NCBI GenBank assembly: GCA_003427395.1
Contig: BFEA01000047.1
Coordinates: forward strand, 1,683,825-1,711,401
Direction: 5' to 3'
DNA from: Chara braunii
Lineage: Eukaryota > Streptophyta > Charophyceae > Charales > Characeae
DNA: 27,577 nucleotides
Shown here piece by piece: positions 9,376 to 19,469 of the stretch (within the stretch, counting starts at the first letter, position 1; each line of letters begins with the position of its first letter). The position numbers and the translations under genes were made by a program. The notes beneath the pieces are model-generated. The model saw only the letters and a program-made list of their open reading frames with translations, did no database searches and was not told the DNA's origin.

Positions 9376-10309
9376 TCCGCCCTGGTTTTTGCAAATGACA
9401 GGAAAATGGGTTTGGTTGAAATAAGTCGTGCGGGGCACGACCGCGTCCGGGATCCATCCCGACCAAGCTAGGGGGTATGTGGGCGCGCAGTTTTAAGAAG
9501 CGCGTGTGATTTTTCTGATTGAGTGAGCGGCCGGTCTAGTCGACTGACCTGGACCGTGATGTGTTTTGTTCAGGGGATGAAAACTCGTTTTTTTCTTTTT
9601 GTTGTTAGCGTGCGCGACCGACGGTAGGACTGGCACGCCGGTAGGCGCACGGGGCGGCCACGGCGGGGGCCAAGTAGGTCGGCGCGGGTGCCTGGTGTTG
9701 GCACGCCGACCGCGGGTAGGAAAGGAAGGCCTAGGATGTTGTTTCTAGGCCTAGGCACAGCGCAACACCACTTCATATGGAAGTTCGCGCTCCATGATAC
9801 CGGGCTTGGGCATAGCCCTATAGGTTACGACAGCAGACTGTTACTAGGGAGGTTCAGGGATCGAGGTCGACCAAGCGACGACGTGGGGATCAGAGTGGCA
9901 CGAATGGACCAAGGGGTTGAGGGCCTGGCGGGGCTATCCCCCTCGGTTTTGCCGTTGGCGGCGTCCGGTCGGCGGTGGCGTTTTCTAGGAAAATTCTTTT
10001 TAGCGTCGTATTTTTAATTAATTTCTGCTATGCTCCGACGTGCCGATTGACCCGGGCACGACACCGGCTTTTAAGGGCCATCGGCAGGAGAACCAGTCAA
10101 GGACTTGGGCTCGCGCCTCTTTTGACGGTTCGATCGGGTTCCGGCATGTTTGGGATGCTGGCAAAATTCCTCTATCCCACCCATCTTGGAATATGGGCTA
10201 AGGAGTTCAACGTGCATGCGAGCCGGTGGGTGATTAGCCTATGAGGCGGGAGAAAACCGAGTGGCGAGGCCCCTTTTGTGGGTACGTCGGCCGCAGCCCA
10301 CAACCTGTG

Positions 10310-10620
10310 TGTGGGAGTTTTGAGTGTGAGCATGCCCGCTGGACTTCCCTCCATTACGGGCTCCAAAGTTCTCACCGCAAAGGGGTCAACGCTGGACTTT
10401 CCTCCGTTACNNNNNNNNNNNNNNNNNNNNNNNNNNNNNNNNNNNNNNNNNNNNNCGCAAAGGGGTCAACGCTGGACTTTCCTCCGTTACGGGCTCCAAA
10501 GTTCTCACCGCAAAGTTTTGAGTGTGAGCATGCCCGCTGGACTTCCCTCCGTTACGGGCTCCAAAGTTCCCTCCGTTACGGGCTCCAAATATTTGCTACC
10601 ACCGCAAAGGGGTCAACGCC
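10310..10620 (+). repeat. Local tandem/nested repeat around ACGGGCTCCAAAGTT
   Basis: Segments GTTTTGAGTGTGAGCATGCC, CTGGACTT(C/T)CCTCC and TTACGGGCTCCAAAGTT, plus CGCAAAGGGGTCAACGC, recur several times in varying order on both sides of the N gap. The repeat explains why the assembly broke here. Confidence 0.85.
10411..10455. other. Assembly gap (45 N) flanked by a 35-bp exact duplicate
   Basis: The 35 bases before the gap (10376-10410, from CGCAAAGGGG to CCTCCGTTAC) are repeated exactly after it (10456-10490). The gap length and the repeat copy number here should not be trusted. Confidence 0.97.
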
Positions 10621-10798
10621 GAGGCCGTCTCACCCAGGCCCGCACCGGGGTGCATAGCAAGCCCGTGCCCTCGGACCTGCTGCTTGCGATGAGGAGCCGG
10701 GCTAAGGTTTGCCTGTTGACGGGCTGAAGGGGCAGAGAGGCTGGCGGGGCGACGCGGCGTTAGCAGCAACGGGATAGGGCAGTGAAGGAAAGAGCTGA

Positions 10799-11329
10799 AC
10801 CCGGACGCAAACACGCGCCGGGTGCGTCCAGGAATGAAGAAAGGGTGGAGCGACGGGGGCTGGGGCAACCGCAGGTGGGGCGGGTAGCGAACGACGGGGG
10901 CAAAAGGGGCACTGTGGCGGAGGCCACAGCGATACTGCTGTGGTGATCGGTCGTCGGGCTGGGGGGTAGAGGTGATAGACTCACCGGGTCATCCAGTAGC
11001 TGGTTCCCGTTGAAGTTCCCTCAGGGTAGCGAAGCTTCCGGACAGCTCCCTCGTTCTGGAGAAATCAATTTTTACCGGGCGCATTATCAGCCATGAAGAA
11101 GAGGGTGAACTTGGACGGCGCGGTCGTCCAGGTGCATTCGAAGAGGTGGCGGAGAGAAAGGGTCGGGCGCTGTACAACCGGCCGCTGTGGGAGAACAGCG
11201 CTGGTCGGGGAGGCAGCTGGTGACGAGCGCCTAGCGTAGGGAGGGGAGGCGGAGCGAGAAGACGGGAAGCGGGACGCAGCAACGAAGGGCGAAGGAAGGG
11301 GGTGAACCTGACCGGATAGCGCGCCAGGT
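10799..11329 (+). repeat. Three dispersed hairpin motifs with differing, self-complementary stems
   Basis: Three related segments share a G(C/G)TGAAC...GGTGC(A/G)T frame and each folds on itself with a different stem: ACCCGG/CCGGGT (10799-10823), ACTTGGACG/CGTCCAGGT (11109-11133, loop GCGCGGT) and ACCTG/CAGGT (11306-11329). Spacing is about 310 and 197 bases. There is no coding potential. Confidence 0.6.
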
Positions 11330-13545
11330 GCATTCACTACGAGAAAGGAGATGGCGGGGGCAGGAGGCGGGCGCAGTGGAGAACGCCCCATACTCGTGAT
11401 CCTGGATGGGAACTCGAGGGGAAAGGAGTGATCCGAGGGTTCTTGCCCCGGCCAAAGTGAATGGAAGGGTTAGTTTTAGAAGATACTCAGTAGGATAGGT
11501 GTTAGTAGGGAAAGGGGGTGCGACGAACCATGGCGGGAGGAGTGACGATGGGGGAAGAAGAAGCGGATTCCTACCCGATCCGTGACAAAATCGGGAGGAC
11601 TGAGTGTTGAGGTAGGAGTTTTTTTTTATGGGGCGAGTTCGATGACATGGTTAGTTCAGGGGGAGAGTTAGTAGAAAAGAGGTTAGCATGAAACATGACT
11701 GCGCCGGGCTATGGAGGAGGCGAAGACGACAGGAGGGAAACGGGTTCTCGCTCGTTGATGAACGAATTCGGGCGGGGGAAAACAATTGACAAGGGTTTTT
11801 GGGGTGGGCGACCCCGAATCCAAAGTCAGATTGGGGATAGAGCCAGTCTAGGGGAAGATTTAAACGACAATGAATCCTTCCTCAGTTTAGTGCAAGATTC
11901 TGTCTTTTTCCCCTTTCTTTTTCTCTCTCTTTACACACTGTAGCGACTTACCCGTGGGCAGTCGGAGTCCTCCCTCCGAAGTATGTGCCTGTTGCGGTGT
12001 TCTCCCCCCCCCCATGACCTTGAGTGAACCTGGTCGTACCGGAGGCAGACCCTTACAAAGATGCGGTAGCGAGGTTACAGGACGAACGACGAGGCGGGCG
12101 AATGAAAGCTAGGAGTTGAAGAGAAGGGAAGCGAATGAGTGGGGGCAAACGTGTTGCGCAGACGTGCCAAGAGTATGCAGCGAGGAGTGGTGCATTTCAC
12201 CGGAGTAGCAAGGGAGTGGGCAGCGGACCGAGAATCCGTTGGCAAACAGATACCACTCACCTCACGGGTTGGAGTACCGGCGAACGAGCTGTGGAACAGC
12301 TAAGTTAGCTGTTAACTGGTGGGCTACCTCTCCGACTGACGGTAGTGGCGTGAGGCCAGCAGTCGGAGAACAGATAGACTGCAGGGTAAATTGTTCGCAG
12401 CAAAGCCAGCAAGTGGGCTGCTCTAGCGGACCAAGCCTGTACGAATAGGGAATGCAGGTATGCACGGGGGGGCTTCGGGGAGCAGCCTGCGTTAAAGAGA
12501 GGGTGAAGAGGGAATCGTGGAGAGGAAAATGGGTGTCTGGTTATAGTGGCAATCAGCCGGTTCGGCAGCAGGCGACGCAGGCAGACTACGGGGCCGGTGG
12601 GTTGTACCTTTTGCATGAGTGTGTGCTACAAGTTGCTGTTGGTTAAAAGTGATCAGTGTAAGTTGGGGTTGGCTGCTGCACCTGGCCGCTGACCGTGGCA
12701 TACTACAACTGGCTGCTGCAGACAAACGCTACTGGCTATCGACTGAGCACGGGTGCCATTTTTGTTGACTGTGGACGAGCTGCAGCTAAACTGCTGACAA
12801 GCTGCTGCACCCGTTGTCTGCTGTTGATTGTTGCGTATTAGTGCATATCACCGCGGCTGGCTGTTGACCATTGCAGCCTACAGTGCAGTGGCGTTTGGAC
12901 CCATAAGAGGGACTGAGTCGGGAAAGAGAGAGTGGATGCTGCGAATTGAGGGGTCGGTAAACAGATCGACATCGGCAGTTGACCTCGAAGGTTTGACCAA
13001 GTTGCTAAAAGTTGGCCGCCATTGCGGGGCCCTCAGGCGCATCAAGGAATCAAGGCCCTCTCCTGTGAGTCTGAGAGCACCCTCCTTGTATCTGAGAGAC
13101 TGAACCTTTCTATCTCTGCCTTCCTTACTCTAAGTCTAGTCCATTGGTTCTGAGAGGAAGGCGGCAGGCGGGATTGCAACCCGTAATCCNCGCCAAGGCC
13201 TCTGTGGGAGGTTCGCCCCACTAATTGCGGGAGCTCTGCCGTAGCCTAGGTGAGGCTCTGGAGGCAGGGAATTGAGAGGTAACCGTTTGCTTTTACTCTA
13301 TATACCCTGGTATAACCCATATCTATACTTTTTTCTATGTTTGACTGATTGTACTGCATGCATCCTGTACTCTGACTTTGGTTTGACTTTCAGGATCTGA
13401 ATTCAGATTAAGTAAAGGAATGCGTGTGCCAGGGCGGTTTCAATTTTGTTGATCGTATGAAGGCAGATTGTAAGCAATAGGGGAATTGCATCGGGGGGAA
13501 GGGTGGGTGAAAGGTGGTCTTGCCTGAGGCCGACAGGGTCCTATG

Positions 13546-14369
13546 GGTCAGACCAGTTCCATAAGATTGGACGGCCTGACCGCTGTGTTTATTTTTGAGT
13601 TTGCATGGAAAGTCGGACCAATTTCATAAGATTGGACGGTCTGATTGCTCTGAATTGTGAGGGTTTCACTGTGGCTGATTTTTCAGGGGCTGAACCTGTA
13701 CCATAAGATTGGAGGGTTTGGTTGTCGTGTTTGATTGGGGTTTGTCCTGTTTCTTTTGTTTCTGATCGAGGAGGTCTGAGCAAGTCCATAAGATTGGACG
13801 GCTCAGCCCCCCTCTTGTTTTATTTAGAGGGGGTAATTCTTGCTGAGGGCAGGGCATGTCCATAAGATTGGACGGCCTTGGACTCATGCCGCACACAGTG
13901 GATCAGAGAGAAACGAACCTGGCAGAGGACCAGGCCAGTTCCATAAGATTGGACGGTCTGGCCCAATGCCTCGCACATGCTGGAACCCAAAAGGTGAAAT
14001 TTTGGCTATAGTTTATACTATGCTATCTATGAACAAACTAGTCATGCATGGGTTCCATAAGATTGGACGGTCTGGCTATAACTTATCATGAAATGAAGAG
14101 AGTATAACTAAGAGTATAATTGAAGGCAACCCTGGGCAGGTTGGGCCTTGTTCTAAGATGAACGGCTCAGTCCTATGCCCAACTTTTGAACACCAAGCTC
14201 AGAGAGGTATATATAATTTGGAGATTAAACAGTCCAGGGCGACTGAGCCTTGTTCTAAGATGAACGGCTTAGTCATATGCCCAAAAGGAAGAGAGAAGTA
14301 GTTGTGCAACCTGTTCGTGTATGCTCAATGACTGGGTCAGGCAGGTTTCATAAGATTGGACGACCTGAC
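13546..14369 (+). repeat. Array of ten stem-loops with TAAGAT loop, right LTR arm
   Basis: Copies lie at 13546-13581, 13611-13646, 13688-13723, 13773-13809, 13850-13880, 13930-13961, 14050-14080, 14141-14170, 14241-14274 and 14336-14369. The core is (A/G)TTCCATAAGATTGGAC, or GTTCTAAGATGAAC in two copies. Outer stems differ yet pair: GGTCAGACC/GGCCTGACC, AGTCGGACC/GGTCTGATT (with G-U pairs), CCAGGCC/GGTCTGG, TTGGGCC/GGCTCAG, GACTGAGCC/GGCTTAGTC and GTCAGG/CCTGAC. The copy at 14050 has lost its left stem. The inner stem GTCC/GGAC or GTTC/GAAC closes a loop around TAAGAT. Confidence 0.9.
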
Positions 14370-14654
14370 TTTATATCCTATGTAAGCTGGGTATAAAGGA
14401 ATAAAGCATCGAGAGAGTACGAACTATTGTTTGCAAAGTTTGACTCGGGATGGCGAAAGTACTTACCCTTGTAGTTTGGCCTGCATGAAACTGAGTGAGG
14501 CTACTACTTGGTTTAAGTGTCAGGTTGATAGGTAGTTGCTTTAGAGGCTCGCCTCGTGCTAGAGCGATAGGAGTTAGGTCAATTCCTGCATTTTCTGAGT
14601 TGATTTTTTTTTACTTAGATCGATTCTTGCATTTTCAAGGATCCTTTGCTATAC

Positions 14655-14970
14655 TTGGCTTTGTATAAATTCTGGCAAGCTACTTTCTCTACAGGAAGCG
14701 CTGCCGAAATTTCTGCAAATCCAAGAAGTTAGTAAAATTTTCGCTTTTCAAAGTTTAGCTTGTCTAAAGTTCATATTCGACTTAGTAAAAATATGAAAAG
14801 TCCCCTTTTCTAAAGGGAGTGTTGCCCAAACTTTTGCTAAATCGGGAAGTTAAACAAAATTGAAGTTTTGAAAGTCAAAGACTATCTCTGGTTTCATATT
14901 CAGGCTGATATAAATTCTGAAAAGACACTTTTCCTACGAGAAGCGCTGCCGAAATTTTCTTGATTTAGAG
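14655..14970 (+). repeat. Three units of the 121-bp LTR repeat, right arm
   Basis: Units end in GCGCTGCCGAAATTT (about 14699), GTTGCCCAAACTTTT (about 14821) and GCGCTGCCGAAATTTTC (about 14943). They are the reverse complement of the 7083-7640 units and show the same alternation of the two subtypes. Two units are missing relative to the left arm. Confidence 0.83.
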
Positions 14971-15650
14971 GAGTCAGATTATATTTTGACAGGTGGCGAT
15001 TCTGGCGATCCACCCTGAATAGGGGAGATCCTGCCATTAGTCTGCATTTGCTTGGGCACTGGCTTAAGGGTACACTTTGATTTAGTTGGTAGGTAACTTG
15101 GGTGAAAATATGCTATAGAGGGTCGTCCCCCACATACTGATGATTTAGCTTGGGCATTGACCTGTCTTATGGTACAGGCCTTTCTTGGACATTCGATTCA
15201 GGACTTGGGCTAGTTCAGCTTCATCCTGCAAGGATCATCATCTGTTATCACTGATAATAGGCCGGTTGCCGATTCGTCGGCTCACGACTCAATTCCTACT
15301 CGCTCCCCATACTCAACCTAAAAGGCTTTAGCCCTGGTAATCTTTTTGTTTGTTAAGGGTTTTACGCGGACTTTTATTGAATGACCATTTAACAAAGGTA
15401 CTGAGTATTTGATTAGGGTGGTTGGCTGGAGGTTGGGGTTTGCATGGCTCAAGCGAGGGGTATGAGTATAGGAACTGGTTGGAGTTGACTCCGCGTAGTG
15501 GGTGGACTCTTGTCTGACTTTTGATGTGATTGCAGGTATGTTCAAAGACTTGGGGTTTTGGTTGGGCTGCCCTGCGGTCGCATATATATGTATGGCTAGG
15601 AGGAGACTCACTATGACTGTGAAAAATGATCGTCACATAATTATCCCCCT

Positions 15651-15655
<5 letters not shown>

Positions 15656-15739
<84 letters not shown>
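15656..15739. repeat. (TA)n microsatellite, about 42 units
   Basis: Uninterrupted TA dinucleotides from about 15656 to 15739. The tract is absent from the matching position of the left LTR arm, so it arose or expanded in this copy. Confidence 0.98.
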
Positions 15740-15742
<3 letters not shown>

Positions 15743-15779
15743 CCAGTGCATGTGTACCTACGTGTGGAGCTCTCGTGGC

Positions 15780-16545
15780 TTGAAGTGCCCGTGTACTAAG
15801 GGTCAGTCGAAGGTTGGGGTGAATAGAACGGGGGGGAGGGGATATCCCTCGTCAATTTTTTATTTCTTTTCCTTGTTGCGATTTATCTTGGTGGAACGAT
15901 AAAGTTCCGGGCGGAAGGGTCAGCGTGTTGCTGGTGATGCGCCAGACAACTCACCACCGCTCCAAACTCCCTCCTGCCCTAGGGGCCGTCTTGCCCCGCA
16001 CCCGTTGGGACACCTCAGGGTGCAGAAGACGCAAAGACCCTCAAGCCGGTTTTGCGCGCGCTAAAGGGTTACCCCCATTGGCTCGCGCTTCAGCCAATGC
16101 CTGAGCGTCGAAAGGGGACCCCTTGGCTCAGAGTAGGCCATTTGGGTGTGGGCACTACACAATGCGCCGTCATCGCGGTTACTCACGTAGAACTGCATAG
16201 CGAGATAGTATGAGTAATTCCAGTGCCCTCACGATCTTATACTAAGTTCGCGTGCGGCACTCGTCGCATCCTGCACTAAAAGAGTTATGGGTCAGGCGGC
16301 GAGATCACGAGCGTGACACGACCAGGAAACTTGGGGTCTTGGTAACGTGAAGCGGCACGTGGGCGGAGGACTAGCTCCGGTCAGCCTTTGGGGGTCCGTG
16401 TACGGGCCTCATTATCCCGGACGCCAGGTAGCCAATGGATAGGATACCGGACCTCCTCCGCGCGCGCGTCGTTTGGGCTTATCCACCCCCTTTCCATTTT
16501 AGAGGGCCATCAACTAATGGGGGTTGGAGTGAGTCTCCGTTTTGC
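15780..16545 (+). repeat. Extra block in right LTR, partly a diverged duplicate of the adjacent module
   Basis: This block has no counterpart in the left arm between the divergent (about 6310-6720) and terminal (5377-6305) parts. Its second half resembles the sequence about 640 bases downstream: TTATACTAAG...AGTTATGGGT at about 16239-16294 against 16874-16929, preceded in both by GGGCAC(T/G)AC and GAACTGCAT/GTCTGCATTGCGAG words. An old tandem duplication within the LTR is the simplest reading. No ORF is credible. Confidence 0.55.
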
Positions 16546-17475
16546 GTTTTCATGGTTGAACTTTATAGTCCGTGGCGGCCGTTNAAGTCAAACCCCTTGA
16601 TGTTCGACCGCCACGACAGTTTAAAGCTGTCTACTCAACCCCTCTACACAAGGTGAAGAAGAGGGTGTGGTCTCCAACCGCGCACGACGGTTGTCCAGCG
16701 TCAAGAGATTAACCCTCAAGGCGTGTGTCAGCTGACACTTGAGTGTCGAATGCGACCCTCGAAATTAACGAGGGCCGCACGATTATGGGCACGACATAGT
16801 ACGCTATCGTTGCGACTGCTTGCGTACGTCTGCATTGCGAGTCGATATAAGTTAGCCCTGCGTCCGTGCGGTTTTATACTAAGTCTCGCGCGCGACGCCT
16901 ATCCGATTTCCGCATTGGAAAGTTATGGGTTGGCTACCGAGGGACAAGGAGCGTTGTCGCGTTGTTCGTGTTGTGTCGTTTGTGCAATGTGTGTGTGCGC
17001 GTATATTTTGTTTTTTTTTTCGTAGAGTGGTGTGCGCGTGGTGTGTGGGATGCGTCCTAGTCGACCGACATCGAGCCACGTTTGGGACTTCAGCCCCCCA
17101 AGATGTCGGCCCACGTGCGGGTCCGATAGGCGTATTACCGCTCGTACCCCCTATGCTACAGCGAACGAGAAACGCCCTCGGCTAGTCCACCTCTGCGATT
17201 GCAACCGAGTAGCTTTCGTACTGTGGACTGGTAGCTCGGCGGTGATACGCCCACTGAAGGAAGGTGACAACTCCCGTAAGGTAGAGGTAAGTTGTGCCTC
17301 GCGTAGGCCCTATCCTGTCGTAGGGGCTCGCGAGAGGTATGGCTGGCGCACTCGGCCAGAGCGGCCTAAGGAAGCTCCATTTGTGTGCTCGTTACGAGGT
17401 GGGTCCAACTCCTGCATGACGCGACCGAGAGGGTCCCGCGCTACCACGTGCGGGGCCGGACCGATGCGCTCGACA
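16546..17475 (+). other. LTR 3'-terminal (U5-side) module, right copy
   Basis: Counterpart of the reverse complement of 5377-6305, with long near-identical runs up to the LTR end CGACA. It includes one ambiguous base (16584). Open frames, such as one from 17032 that crosses the LTR end and the primer-binding site, are by-products of GC-rich sequence; crossing that boundary argues against a real gene. Confidence 0.8.
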
Positions 17476-17477
17476 GG

Positions 17478-17495
17478 TGGCGCCGTTGCCGGGGA
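17478..17495 (+). promoter_or_regulatory. Primer-binding site for tRNA-Asp
   Basis: TGGCGCCGTTGCCGGGGA is the complement of the 3' end of plant tRNA-Asp, including the CCA end. It starts two bases after the LTR's terminal CA. Plant Gypsy lineages such as Athila commonly use this primer. It fixes the element's orientation (plus) and the LTR/interior boundary. The match is from knowledge of the tRNA end, not a search. Confidence 0.93.
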
Positions 17496-17889
17496 TAACG
17501 GAAGCCTACCGTTGTCCCTGGTGGAACGACATCCGGGTAATATGAGAATGAGAGAGAACTAGGCACATGAGCAAATAGGAGAAGAAATATGAGATGGGTC
17601 GTATAGTAGTCTATATGGCTGTGTGGGTATGAATGTTGATCTGATTGGTGGTTTGGTTGATGGCATGAACGAGACAAGTGTGTGAGTGAATTCTGTGATG
17701 ACAATGGGTCTTACTTAGGTGAACCCAAGGGAGGTAGGAAGTAGAGAGAGAAATGTCTGCCAGGTCCAGAGCGTCGGGTGCTTAGGTGGTCGGTCCGGTA
17801 GGATCATGAAGGAATGGATTGCTGAGTGGAACCTTTTGTCCTATTGCTTCTTATAACAGGGGGATTGAAGCCGAAGGCTGTTAATCAAA
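17496..17889 (+). other. Gypsy leader between primer-binding site and gag
   Basis: A 394-base stretch without a credible ORF, as expected for a 5' untranslated leader. It is moderately A/G-rich. The packaging signal would be expected here, but I cannot identify a structure with confidence. Confidence 0.6.
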
Positions 17890-19469
17890 ATGCCTGAGGA
17901 GATGGCGGATGGTGGGAGGAAGCTTGTAACACTCGACGACCTCATCGATGCCCTGGATAAGCGCGAGAGGGCGCCGAGCAATGTCCCGAAGGTTGATACT
18001 TTCCACTTCAAGGGAGAACGGGTGTCCGACTGGCTGGACCTGACGGAGCAAGCACTGGTGGGGCTGTCGGACGAGGTCAAGCTCCAGCGAGTCCTAAGAT
18101 ATGTCGTTCATAACCACCATCAGGAAGTGGGCAAGGTCATGGATGCCGCCAATGGTAGTTGGGCGAAGTTCAAGGACATGATGCAGAGAAAGTACAGGTT
18201 GGGGGATCGCTTGCTAACCATGGCGGATTTGGAGGCCATGAACAAGGATGACTTTTCCACGATTGGGGCGTTTGTGTACGAGTTTAAAAGGAAGGCGCGG
18301 AAGGTGCACGGGATCTCCGAAGAAACGCAGTGTGTCATATTTTTGGGTCTACTTACTGGCTCGGAGGCCTCGGAGTTGACGGTCACGAAGGGGGAAATGA
18401 AAAACTCACCTGGGCCACTACCGACAAAGGGGTGGAAGAGGGGAGCCTGGACCAGGTGGAGCAGCACCAGGTGCGGCTGCAAAGGCGCAAGAGAAAGGAA
18501 AGGGATGCCACCGTGTCTGGGACCCCAGGGGTGAAGAGGATCGTCACGGACGTATTGGCAGCGCTGGGGTATGTTAATGAGGCGGAAGTGCAAAAGAGGG
18601 GAGTGACCGTGGCCCAAGGCCGGGCATCGGGGGCAATGGAAGAGGAGGCTAGGCGCGAGGACTATGGCGGAGAAGAGACGGGCTCCCAGATCCTAACCAC
18701 GACCCAGAGGAAGCAGCGAAATTTACAAGTGGGGGGTCGAGGATCCGGAAAAGGGCAGGTCCCGCAAGCGATTGCTGCACCGCCACCGGCTGCCACGACA
18801 ACGTCGGCGACGGTCGGGCCGTCATGTATGGGGCCGCCGCCGGCTTGTGGGCACTGGGTGCTGCATTGTCAGGTTGCATCCTGGCCCAGTTGCAATCACT
18901 GCACCTCGTGCGGGGGTAGTCAAACTCAGCCCGGGCAAATGATCCCTTATGCGAGCCCAACGGCAAGTATGGGGCCCCCGAGCTACCCTGCGGCTCACGG
19001 TCAGTTTGTGGCCCAACCACCTCCCTCCTAGCAGGCCTCGCAGGCTAGCGTGGCCGGGGGAGGAAACCAAGGACAAGGCGGACAAGGCAATGGAGGCCGA
19101 AGTCAAGGGGGTCGAGGAGGTGGTGGCCGGGGCCGAGGAGGAAATGGTGAGGGTCGCGGAGGTGGTTGGAATGGTCAAAGGGGCCAGGACCAAGGTGGCC
19201 GAGGCGACCAGGGAGGGGGACAAGGGTATGGGAGGCCCCACTTTGATTGGCGAAACGCCACCTGCTGGCATTGTGGCAATGTAGGCCACACGGTGCGGTT
19301 CTGCGAGCGGCGGCAGGAGGATGAATTGTCGGGGTTAATCTCCTCTTGTATGGACGGGACATATATGATAAGTGGGGTGAGCATATTGACCCCAGGACCC
19401 AGGAGGAATCAGGCAAGAGGCTCTCCGGCGAGCAGCAGCGGGGCCCACAGCACCCCCGACGATGTTTAG
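17890..19469 (+). pseudogene. gag: Gypsy gag (capsid/nucleocapsid), frameshifted and with a stop
   Basis: Starts at ATG 17890. The N-terminal part has a capsid-like helical region beginning with PKVDTFHFKGERVSDWLDL, the usual Gypsy gag opening, and runs to about residue 164. A one-base loss near 18382 moves the frame. Translation resumes in another frame at HEGGNEKLTWAT and continues through a basic region (RLQRRKRKERD), a Pro/Ala/Ser-rich linker, a TAG at 19029-19031, a Gly/Gln/Arg-rich segment and one CX2CX4HX4C zinc knuckle (CWHCGNVGHTVRFC, 19263-19304). The frame ends at 19469, eight bases into the start of pol. Gag would assemble the cytoplasmic particle and bind RNA. Confidence 0.88.

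Larger units (their letters stand above)
9376..12889. other. Unassigned GC-rich centre between the two LTR arms
   Basis: No convincing gene on either strand: the open frames are Pro/Arg/Ser-rich and shadow one another. It contains an inverted AGGCCTAG/CTAGGCCT pair near 9727-9755, a tandem repeat with a gap (10310-10620), a three-copy hairpin motif (10799-11329) and a GCTGCTGCA-rich stretch (about 12670-12810). It may hold the missing 5' end of one or both LTRs, flanking DNA, or remains of a minus-strand element. I could not find the continuation of the interrupted LINE here. Confidence 0.5.
12890..17475 (+). mobile_element. 5' LTR of the Gypsy element (right arm, at least about 4.5 kb)
   Basis: Ends at ...GACA (17475), two bases before the primer-binding site, as expected for a 5' LTR. 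The 5' limit is where similarity to the inverted left arm begins and is approximate; a TG start was not pinned down. It is longer than the left copy because of a (TA)n tract (15656-15739) and an extra block of about 770 bp (about 15780-16545), despite having two fewer 121-bp units. LTRs of this size are known in some plant Gypsy lineages such as Ogre/Tat, but are unusual. Confidence 0.68.

Noticed and set aside
10241-10727. ORFs of 138 and 149 codons crossing the N gap
   Set aside because: They are continuous only because N is translated as X, and the sequence is a tandem repeat with an uncertain copy number.
10596-12725. Several minus-strand ORFs of 60-115 codons in the centre
   Set aside because: They overlap one another in different frames, have Ser/Pro/Arg-rich composition and show no motif.
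13546-14369. CRISPR-like array (short repeats with unique spacers)
   Set aside because: The repeats are imperfect, spacing is irregular (about 60-110 bases), there are no cas genes, and the setting is a retrotransposon LTR of a eukaryote.
5377-17475. A 12-kb DNA transposon or foldback element with 4-kb terminal inverted repeats
   Set aside because: The right end continues directly into a tRNA-Asp primer-binding site and gag, and the homology ends exactly at that LTR boundary. No transposase is visible between the arms.
17032-17562. A 176-codon ORF in the right LTR, with a similar frame in the left arm (5458-5694, minus strand)
   Set aside because: It runs across the LTR end and the primer-binding site. 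The resemblance between arms is at the DNA level, and composition (Arg/Pro/Gly) fits a chance GC-rich frame.
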